In this document: positions 32,319-38,946 of the stretch, one piece after another
Layout: every line of letters begins with the position of its first letter
Position numbering within the stretch: position 1 is the first letter of the stretch
NCBI RefSeq assembly: GCF_004403185.1
Contig: NZ_SOHJ01000002.1
Location: 456,181-520,180, forward strand
Source of the DNA: Cryobacterium suzukii
GTDB taxonomy: Bacteria; Actinomycetota; Actinomycetes; Actinomycetales; Microbacteriaceae
DNA: 64,000 nt
Reading direction: 5' to 3'
The notes under the pieces: generated by a model
Database searches by the model: none
Seen by the model: only the letters and a program-made list of their open reading frames with translations
What the model was told of the DNA's origin: nothing
Translations under genes and position numbers: made by a program

Positions 32319-33764
32319 ATGAGACGCGCAAAAATCGTTGCTACCCTCGGGCCGGCGGCGGCCAGTTACGAGCAGATCAGAGCCCTCATCGACGCGGGCG
32401 TCGACGTATGTCGTATGAACCTGAGCCACGGCAACTACCAGGTGCACGAGAGCGTATACGCCAATGTGCGCAAGGCCGCCAACGATTCCGGCCGTGCCAT
32501 CGCCGTCATGGTTGACCTGCAGGGTCCCAAGATTCGTCTGGGCAAATTCGAGGGCGGCCCGTACGAGCTCGCCGTCGGCGACATCTTCAAGATCACCACC
32601 GAAGACGTACTCGGCACCAAAGAACTATCCGGCACGACTTTTAAAGGGCTGCCGCACGATGTGCACCCCGGCGATTTTCTGCTCATCGACGATGGCAAGG
32701 TCAAGGTGCAGGTCATCGAAACGGATGGCGTCGTCGTCACCACCAAGGTGATCGTCGCCGGCCCGGTCTCCAATAACAAGGGCATCAACCTGCCCGGCGT
32801 GGCCGTCAATGTTCCCGCCCTGTCGGAGAAAGACGAAGCCGACCTGCGCTGGGGCCTGCGTCTCGGAGCCGACCTCATCGCGCTGTCGTTCGTGCGTAGC
32901 GCCGATGACATCGTCCGCGTGCACGAGATCATGGCCGAAGAAGGCCGCCGCGTTCCGGTGATCGCCAAGATCGAGAAGCCGCAGGCCGTCGACAACCTCG
33001 AAGAAATCGTTGACGCCTTCGACGCGATTATGGTCGCCCGTGGCGACCTCGGCGTCGAGCTGCCGCTTGAGGCCGTGCCGATTGTGCAAAAGCAGGCCGT
33101 TGAGATCGCTCGCCGCATGGCCAAGCCGGTCATCGTGGCCACGCAGATGCTCGAATCCATGATTTTGAGCCCGGTACCCACCCGTGCGGAGACCAGCGAT
33201 GTCGCAAACGCCGTGCTCGACGGTGCGGATGCCGTCATGCTCAGCGGTGAGACCAGCGTTGGAGAATACCCCGTTGTCACGGTGCAGACCATGGCCCGCA
33301 TTGTGGAGTCGACCGAGGTACACGGCCTCGAGCGCATCGGAAAGCTGACCAACAAGCCGCGCACCCAGGGCGGTGCCATCACCCTGGCCGCCATCGAGGT
33401 CGCCGAATTCGTTGACGCGAAGTTCCTCTGTATCTTCACCGAATCCGGCGACTCAGCCCGCCGTATGTCGCGTCTGCGGTCGAAAATTCCGATGCTGGCC
33501 TTCACCCCGGAGGCGGGCATCCGTCGTCGTCTGGCCCTCACCTGGGGAATCCAGACCTACCTGGTGGACCCGGTTACCCACACCGACGCCATGTTCGGTC
33601 AGGTCGATGACATTCTGCTCGGGCAGGGCCTCGCGGAAATCGGTGACAAGGTCGTCGTCATCTCTGGTTCCCCTCCCGGAATCGTGGGTTCGACGAACGA
33701 CATTCGCGTGCACCGCGTGGGCGACGCCCACAACGAGGTCGCGCCGGCGTACGTCAAGAAGTAG
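32319..33764 (+). CDS. pyk: Pyruvate kinase
   Basis: Pyk makes pyruvate and ATP from phosphoenolpyruvate. The 481-residue protein has KIVATLGPAAAS, the substrate Arg and Asn in CRMNLSHGN, the catalytic Lys in IAKIEKPQAVDN, MVARGDLGVE for magnesium and PVIVATQMLESM. The C-terminal effector domain (about 350-481) is present. A strong hairpin follows 12 bases after the stop. Confidence 0.97.
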   Translation: MRRAKIVATLGPAAASYEQIRALIDAGVDVCRMNLSHGNYQVHESVYANVRKAANDSGRAIAVMVDLQGPKIRLGKFEGGPYELAVGDIFKITTEDVLGTKELSGTTFKGLPHDVHPGDFLLIDDGKVKVQVIETDGVVVTTKVIVAGPVSNNKGINLPGVAVNVPALSEKDEADLRWGLRLGADLIALSFVRSADDIVRVHEIMAEEGRRVPVIAKIEKPQAVDNLEEIVDAFDAIMVARGDLGVELPLEAVPIVQKQAVEIARRMAKPVIVATQMLESMILSPVPTRAETSDVANAVLDGADAVMLSGETSVGEYPVVTVQTMARIVESTEVHGLERIGKLTNKPRTQGGAITLAAIEVAEFVDAKFLCIFTESGDSARRMSRLRSKIPMLAFTPEAGIRRRLALTWGIQTYLVDPVTHTDAMFGQVDDILLGQGLAEIGDKVVVISGSPPGIVGSTNDIRVHRVGDAHNEVAPAYVKK

Positions 33765-33776
33765 CGTTTATAGCGA

Positions 33777-33813
33777 AAAGCCCCGCTCCGTGATTTCGAC
33801 GGAGCGGGGCTTT
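33777..33813 (+). terminator. Intrinsic terminator of pyk
   Basis: A 15-bp perfect stem (AAAGCCCCGCTCCGT paired with ACGGAGCGGGGCTTT) and a 7-base loop, starting 13 bases after the pyk stop. It forms the first part of an 84-bp tandem repeat. The second copy (33862-33897) has an A-C mismatch and a T-G pair on the 5' arm, so it is weaker. Confidence 0.85.
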
Positions 33814-33960
33814 GGGCGATATCGACGTCTCTTTCATCTTCGCGTCCGCGACGCGAGCCGGAAACCCCGCTTCGTGATTTCGACGGAGCGGGGCTTTGGG
33901 CGATATCGACGACTCTTTCATCGTCGCGTCCGCGACGCGAGCCGGAAGCCCCGCGCGGGA
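33778..33960. repeat. 84-bp tandem repeat, about 2.2 copies
   Basis: The run of C at 33781 recurs at 33865 and 33949, exactly 84 bases apart. Each full copy holds the terminator hairpin, the words GATATCGACG and CTTTCATC, and a second dyad TCGCGTC-CGC-GACGCGA (33840-33856 and 33924-33940). The copies differ at only a few positions; the third is cut off after about 12 bases. Copies this alike outside a gene suggest recent duplication or a mobile palindromic element. The remainder, 33961-34079, contains no gene I can support. Confidence 0.85.
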
Positions 33961-34079
33961 GCGATATTCTGCGGTGGTTCGGGCACCCTGTGTCATGGAC
34001 CTGTGGCACGGCCGTTGTTGAATTAGCAGTGAAAATGTTAAAACCCTGTTTGACCAAGGATTTAACTAATAAAAATTTG

Positions 34080-34162
34080 TACCGGTGGTGGGACTCGAAC
34101 CCACACGTCCTTGCGAACAAAGCATTTTGAGTGCTCCGCGTCTGCCATTCCGCCACACCGGC
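34080..34162 (-). tRNA. tRNA-Leu (anticodon CAA)
   Basis: Reading the reverse strand gives an 83-nt class II tRNA. The acceptor GCCGGTG pairs with CACCGGT (first pair G-T), the D arm includes TGGCGGAATGGCAGACGC, the anticodon loop is CTCAAAA (anticodon CAA, reads UUG), a long variable arm is present and the T loop is GGTTCGAGTCC. CCA is not encoded. An AT-rich stretch with a T-run follows on the reverse strand (34079 downward) and may end the transcript. Confidence 0.96.
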
Positions 34163-34187
34163 TTACAACTACTCGTTCAGAATACCG

Positions 34188-34193
34188 TAGGCT
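34188..34193 (+). promoter_or_regulatory. -10 box (TAGGCT) of the ANTAR regulator
   Basis: TAGGCT ends seven bases before GTG 34201, implying a leaderless mRNA. It lies 26 bases from the 5' end of the divergent tRNA gene. Confidence 0.6.
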
Positions 34194-34200
34194 TTTACCC

Positions 34201-34806
34201 GTGACCGACCAAGACAGCACCCCCACCCCTCCGCGCCGCGTTGTCGTCGCTGAGGACGAATCCCTCATCCGCCTCGACATCGTCGAGATTCTGCGCGACA
34301 ACGGCTTTGAAGTCGTCGGCGAAGCCGGTGACGGAGAAACTGCGGTCGCCCTGGCGCGGGAGCTCCGCCCTGACCTGGTCATCATGGATGTCAAGATGCC
34401 CCAGCTCGACGGCATCAGCGCGGCCGAACGCCTCTCCAAGGAGCACATCGCCCCGGTCGTTCTGTTGACCGCGTTCAGCCAAAAAGAACTGGTCGAGCGC
34501 GCCACCGAAGCCGGCGCCCTCGCTTACGTGGTCAAGCCGTTCACCCCCAATGACCTGCTGCCCGCGATCGAGATCGCTCTCTCGCGTTACAGTCAGATCA
34601 TCACCCTCGAAGCCGAGGTCGCCGACCTGGTCGAGCGGTTCGAGACCCGTAAGCTCGTCGACCGGGCCAAGGGGCTGCTCAACGAGAAGATGGGCCTGAC
34701 CGAGCCGGAAGCCTTCCGCTGGATCCAAAAAGCCTCGATGGACCGTCGCCTCACCATGCACGACGTGTCTCAGGCGATCATCGAACAGCTCAGCGCCAAG
34801 AAGTAG
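34201..34806 (+). CDS. pdtaR: Response regulator with ANTAR RNA-binding domain (PdtaR-like)
   Basis: A 201-residue two-domain protein. The receiver domain (about 12-130) has Glu18-Asp19, phospho-acceptor Asp63 (LVIMDVKMP), Thr90 and Lys112. The ANTAR domain (about 135-197) has the AKGLLNEKMGLTEPEAFRWIQK pattern that binds paired RNA hairpins to block termination. It matches mycobacterial PdtaR (Rv1626), which is activated by kinase PdtaS; no kinase is next to it here. The frame extends upstream through the tRNA, but GTG 34201 behind a -10 box is the sensible start. Placement between pyk and polA also matches mycobacteria. Confidence 0.9.
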   Translation: MTDQDSTPTPPRRVVVAEDESLIRLDIVEILRDNGFEVVGEAGDGETAVALARELRPDLVIMDVKMPQLDGISAAERLSKEHIAPVVLLTAFSQKELVERATEAGALAYVVKPFTPNDLLPAIEIALSRYSQIITLEAEVADLVERFETRKLVDRAKGLLNEKMGLTEPEAFRWIQKASMDRRLTMHDVSQAIIEQLSAKK

Positions 34807-34824
34807 TCGCAGTGTGCAATTAGA

Positions 34825-34854
34825 ACGGCCCGGCAGATTCTGCCGGGCCGTTTT
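34825..34854 (+). terminator. Intrinsic terminator after pdtaR
   Basis: A 12-bp perfect stem, ACGGCCCGGCAG paired with CTGCCGGGCCGT, loop ATT, ending in TTTT. It begins 18 bases after the stop codon. Confidence 0.9.
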
Positions 34855-34941
34855 GCTGTCCGGCGGTGTGTACCGGTCCGGCTCCCTGCGGACTGCGTGT
34901 CGGTGGTGCCCGCTACTCTCGAAATAGACGAAGGGCGGCGC

Positions 34942-37900
34942 ATGTTCCTACTGGATGGCAGCCTGGTGACCAGTGCAAGCGACCTGAGCGCCGCATCCGT
35001 TTGTGAGTTTGCGTTTCTGCGCCGTATCGACGCGAAACTCGGCCGCATTGACGGCGTGCCGGAACCGGTCGATGCCATGCTCGAACGTACATCCCGACTC
35101 GGCGACGAGCACGAACATCGGGTGCTTGAACGCTACCGGCAAGACTATTCGGTCATAGAGATTGCACGGCCAGAGCGGATATCACGCCCCGCCCTCAAAG
35201 CAGCGGCCGACAATACCCGGCTGGCCTTCACCGAGCGCCCCGACGTCATTTTTCAGGCCACCTTCTTCGATTCCGATTTTGGCCCACCCAACGGAGACGG
35301 CCCGATCGCCTTCCTCGGATTCGCCGACTTCATCGTGCGGCAAAGTGATGAAACCTGGCTGGTGCAAGACACGAAACTGGCCAGGCACGCCCGGGTGACC
35401 GCCCTGCTACAGCTGGCCGCTTACGCCGAACAACTTGAACGCATTGGGGTTGATGCGGCTGAGACCGTCGAACTGTTGCTCGGCGATGGCTCCGTCAGCG
35501 TGCACCAGCTGGCAGACATTCGCCCGGTGTACCGCAAGCGCAAACAGCGGCTCGTGCAGATCATCACCGAACGTTTCGGCGACAGTGCCTCCGTCAGGTG
35601 GGGAGACCCGCGCTACACCGTGTGTGGGCGCTGTGCAACCTGTGAGGTTGAGGTCCACAGACACCGCGACCTGCTCCTCGTAGCCGGACTGCGGCTGACG
35701 CAGCGCGCGCGCCTGGTGTCCGGTGGCATCCGCACCGTTGAGGAACTTGCAGCGTCCGACGGTGGTATCGACGGCATGGGCGATGTCACGCTCGCCGCCC
35801 TGCGCACACAGGCACGGCTGCAGATCCAAGCGGTGGTGGGTACGGCACCGCCAGTCGATGTGTTCAACCCCGGTGCGCTGGCCGTGCTGCCCGAGCCTAA
35901 TCCCGGGGACATCTTCTTCGACTTCGAAGGTGACCCACTCTATTCCGAATCAGGCGCGTCAGCGGGTACCGATGAAGCGACCGGCACCGACGAACCCGCC
36001 ACGGAGTGGGGCCTCGACTACCTCTTCGGATTGGTCGACGTCGATGAAAGATTTCATTCTTTCTGGGCGCACAGCTGGAGGGAAGAGAAGCAGGCACTCA
36101 CTGAGTTTCTGGCGTACCTTGTCGACCGTCGCGCGCGGTACCCGGACATGCACGTCTACCATTACGCTGCCTACGAGCGCACCCACCTGCTCAGCCTCGC
36201 CGCGCGGCACGGCGTCGGCGAAGACCAGATCGATCAGCTGCTGCGCGAGAACGTGCTGGTCGACCTGTACCCGCTCGTGCGCAAGACCATGCGTGTCGGG
36301 TCCCGCTCGTACTCGATCAAGAAGCTCGAGCCGCTCTACATGGGCGCCGAACTGCGAGGCGGCGAGGTCACGAACGCGGCGGATTCCATCAGCGAATATG
36401 CCGGCGCTCGAGACCTGCACGCGCACGGCGACAAAGCCGAAGCGCAACGCATGCTGGATTCCATCGCCGACTACAACCGTTACGACTGCGTGTCGACGTT
36501 GCGCCTGCGCGACTGGCTGCTCACGCTCGCGGTAGGGGCGGGCATCCGCTCAGCCGGCACCCAGCTCGAAGCAAAGGCCGACACGCTCGAGCCGTCGCCG
36601 GTGCGCGACGCCCTGCTCGCCGTCGCGGCCACGACTGGCCACACGTCGCGCACCGCCGACCAGGCGGCGGCGGCCTTCGCCGCCGCCGCGATCGACTACC
36701 ACCGCCGGGAGCAGAAGAGTTTCTGGTGGGGACACTATTCTCGGCTTGAGTACCCGATCGACGAATGGCAAGACACCCGCGACGTGCTCATAGTCGACCG
36801 CGTCGACGTAGAGCGTGACTGGTTTCGCGAGGGCCAGCAGCGCGTCGATCGTCGACACCTGTGGCTTCGCGGGCGTCTGGCACCGGGCAGCAGCATCAAG
36901 CCCGGAGACCAGGCCGGGCCATACCTGCTCTACGAATACCCTGGGCCGTTCGCCAACCCCGACACCGCGGAGGGTGCTCGCACCCACCGCGCCGTAAAAG
37001 TGCTCGAGGTCGCCGACGACGGAGGAATCCTGGTCGAAGAGACCCTGTTGAAAGACGTCGCGCGCTACCACCACCGACCGAGCGCACTCGCCCCGGCCGC
37101 CCCGCCCCGGCCGTTACAGCAGAAGCCCGCCATCGATGAGTGGGCTAAAACGATCGTTGACGCCCAGCCGGACTGGCCGCGCGACCCTATGGTCGATATT
37201 TTGCGTCGCGCCCCGCCGCGCACCCGCACGGGACATCTGGCGGCCGTCGCAGCCGATGGAGAGACCATCGAAGCTGTCCTGACAAGTCTGCGTGACCTCG
37301 ACAGGTCATACATTGCGATCCAGGGGCCACCCGGCACCGGCAAAACGTACCTCGGCGCCCACATCATCACGGCGCTCGTGCAGCAGCACGGCTGGAAGAT
37401 TGGTGTCGTCGCTCAATCACACGCCGTCGTTGAGAATCTGCTCGGCGCCATCGTCACGGCCGGGCTCGATCCTGCCCTCGTCGGAAAGGTAGCCAAAACC
37501 GGGACTGACCCGGAACAGGCCACGTACACGACGCTGCCCAAAGACGGTCAACTGCTCTTTGCACTCGACCACGCCAATTCCGGATTCGTCATCGGCGGCA
37601 CCGCCTGGGACTTCAGCAATTCTGCCCGTGTGCCGCGGCACAGTCTTGACCTGCTCGTCGTCGACGAGGCCGGCCAGTTTTCGCTCGCCTCGACTATCGC
37701 GGCGAGCGTCGGCGCGCAGAACCTGTTGTTGCTGGGCGACCCGCAGCAACTGCCGCAGGTGAGCCAGGGCATGCACCCCGAGCCGATCGACCAGTCAGCG
37801 CTCGGCTGGGTCGCGGCCGGCCACGACGTGCTGTCAGATACGCGAGGCTATTTTCTCGCCGAAAGTCGCCGCATGCATCCGGCGGTGGCAGAGCCGGTCT

Positions 37901-38472
37901 CCCGCCTCTCCTACGGCGGGCTCCTGCTCGCCAATCCGATCACCTCGACCCGGTTCCTCGCCGGTGTCACGCCTGGGCTGCACGCCGTTCCGGTCGTGCA
38001 CACCGGCAATTCCACCTCATCAGCCGAAGAGGGGGATGCCGTCGTCGCACTCGTGCGTAACGCCCTCGGTCGGCTCTGGACCGACCCGACCGAGCATCGC
38101 AGCAACGACTTACTGAGCGAAGCCGACGTGATCGTCGTGACGCCCTACAACGCGCAGCTGGCCCTCGTGCATGCGGCGCTGGCCGCTGCCGGCTACTCCA
38201 ACGTGCGGGTCGGCACGGTCGATAAGTTTCAGGGTCAGGAGGCGGCCGTGGCGATCGTCACCCTCGCTGCCAGCTCGGCCGACGACGTGCCGCGCGGCCT
38301 GGCCTTCCTCATTATGAAGAACCGGCTGAACGTTGCTATTTCGCGGGCCAAATGGGCCGCATATCTGGTCTATTCACCCGCATTGACGGCGCATCTGCCG
38401 GTGACGCCCGCTGGCCTCGCCGAGCTCAGCGCGTTCATCAGCCTGGTCGAGCCAGACTCGGCAGAGATCTAG
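34942..38472 (+). CDS. TM0106-type RecB-like nuclease / RNase H-like / SF1 helicase
   Basis: A 1176-residue predicted DNA- or RNA-processing protein. Residues 1-240 form a RecB-type nuclease with GFADF, QDTKLA and QLAAYAEQL; Cys21 plus Cys228, Cys231, Cys234 (CGRCATC) fit a Cas4/AddB-like 4Fe-4S cluster. Residues about 320-530 look like an RNase H-fold exonuclease (FDFEGD at 326-331, Asp515 in DYNRYDC). Residues about 780-1160 are an SF1 helicase: GPPGTGKT (795-802), LVVDEAGQ, LGDPQQLPQ, VDKFQGQEA, NVAISRAKW. I chose ATG 34942, with AAGGGCGG upstream, over GTG 34897. Substrate and pathway are unknown. Its TAG overlaps the stop of the opposite-strand thioesterase. Confidence 0.9.
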   Translation: MFLLDGSLVTSASDLSAASVCEFAFLRRIDAKLGRIDGVPEPVDAMLERTSRLGDEHEHRVLERYRQDYSVIEIARPERISRPALKAAADNTRLAFTERPDVIFQATFFDSDFGPPNGDGPIAFLGFADFIVRQSDETWLVQDTKLARHARVTALLQLAAYAEQLERIGVDAAETVELLLGDGSVSVHQLADIRPVYRKRKQRLVQIITERFGDSASVRWGDPRYTVCGRCATCEVEVHRHRDLLLVAGLRLTQRARLVSGGIRTVEELAASDGGIDGMGDVTLAALRTQARLQIQAVVGTAPPVDVFNPGALAVLPEPNPGDIFFDFEGDPLYSESGASAGTDEATGTDEPATEWGLDYLFGLVDVDERFHSFWAHSWREEKQALTEFLAYLVDRRARYPDMHVYHYAAYERTHLLSLAARHGVGEDQIDQLLRENVLVDLYPLVRKTMRVGSRSYSIKKLEPLYMGAELRGGEVTNAADSISEYAGARDLHAHGDKAEAQRMLDSIADYNRYDCVSTLRLRDWLLTLAVGAGIRSAGTQLEAKADTLEPSPVRDALLAVAATTGHTSRTADQAAAAFAAAAIDYHRREQKSFWWGHYSRLEYPIDEWQDTRDVLIVDRVDVERDWFREGQQRVDRRHLWLRGRLAPGSSIKPGDQAGPYLLYEYPGPFANPDTAEGARTHRAVKVLEVADDGGILVEETLLKDVARYHHRPSALAPAAPPRPLQQKPAIDEWAKTIVDAQPDWPRDPMVDILRRAPPRTRTGHLAAVAADGETIEAVLTSLRDLDRSYIAIQGPPGTGKTYLGAHIITALVQQHGWKIGVVAQSHAVVENLLGAIVTAGLDPALVGKVAKTGTDPEQATYTTLPKDGQLLFALDHANSGFVIGGTAWDFSNSARVPRHSLDLLVVDEAGQFSLASTIAASVGAQNLLLLGDPQQLPQVSQGMHPEPIDQSALGWVAAGHDVLSDTRGYFLAESRRMHPAVAEPVSRLSYGGLLLANPITSTRFLAGVTPGLHAVPVVHTGNSTSSAEEGDAVVALVRNALGRLWTDPTEHRSNDLLSEADVIVVTPYNAQLALVHAALAAAGYSNVRVGTVDKFQGQEAAVAIVTLAASSADDVPRGLAFLIMKNRLNVAISRAKWAAYLVYSPALTAHLPVTPAGLAELSAFISLVEPDSAEI

Positions 38473-38894
38473 GCTGACGGCGGCAGGTCTTTGATGATGT
38501 TCGTGATGCGAATCGTCGAGCAGCGCCGGCCGGCATCATCGGTGACGACGATTTCGTGGGTGGTGAGCGTGCGGCCAAGGTGAATCGGGGTGCACACCCC
38601 CGTGACGTAGCCGGACGTTGCCGAGCGATTGTGCGAGGCGTTGATTTCGATACCGACGGCGAGTTTTCCCGGTCCGGCATGCAGGTTCGCGGCCATCGAG
38701 CCGAGTGACTCACCGAGCACGACGTAGGCGCCGCCGTGCATGAGCATGGCCGGCTGCGTGTTGCCGGCCACGGGCATCCGTGCCACGGCCCGGTCAATGG
38801 TGAACTCGGTGAACTCCAGCCCCATCTTGTCGGCGAGATCTCCGCAGCCGCGCTGCTGAACCCAGGCGAGTGCGTCGTCAGTCGTATTGAACAT
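38469..38894 (-). CDS. PaaI-type hotdog-fold thioesterase
   Basis: A 141-residue hotdog protein. MLMHGGAYVVLGESLGSMAAN carries the HGG loop and active-site region of PaaI/YbdB-like acyl-CoA thioesterases, and the GYVTGVCTPIHLGRTL strand is typical. ATG 38894 has AAAGGTG 4 bases upstream on the reverse strand; a longer frame reaching into polA is not supported. Its stop codon shares three bases with that of the helicase gene (CTAG), so the two are convergent without a gap. It is divergent from polA, and their promoter regions overlap. The acyl-CoA substrate is unknown. Confidence 0.88.
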   Translation of the reverse strand: MFNTTDDALAWVQQRGCGDLADKMGLEFTEFTIDRAVARMPVAGNTQPAMLMHGGAYVVLGESLGSMAANLHAGPGKLAVGIEINASHNRSATSGYVTGVCTPIHLGRTLTTHEIVVTDDAGRRCSTIRITNIIKDLPPSA

Positions 38895-38934
38895 GATCAC
38901 CTTTGGTCGGGAAGCCCACGCGGGAAGACACTTG

Positions 38935-38940
38935 TAGGCT
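38935..38940 (+). promoter_or_regulatory. -10 box (TAGGCT) of polA
   Basis: TAGGCT ends six bases before GTG 38947. On the opposite strand TACAAG at 38938-38933 may serve the thioesterase, so the two promoters may overlap. Confidence 0.6.
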
Positions 38941-38946
38941 GGGGGA

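Noticed and set aside
33778..33960. CRISPR array
   Set aside because: Units are contiguous 84-bp copies without distinct spacers and contain a terminator; no cas genes are nearby.
33754..33996. 80-residue reverse frame over the 84-bp repeats
   Set aside because: It only translates the repeat units and has no start signal.
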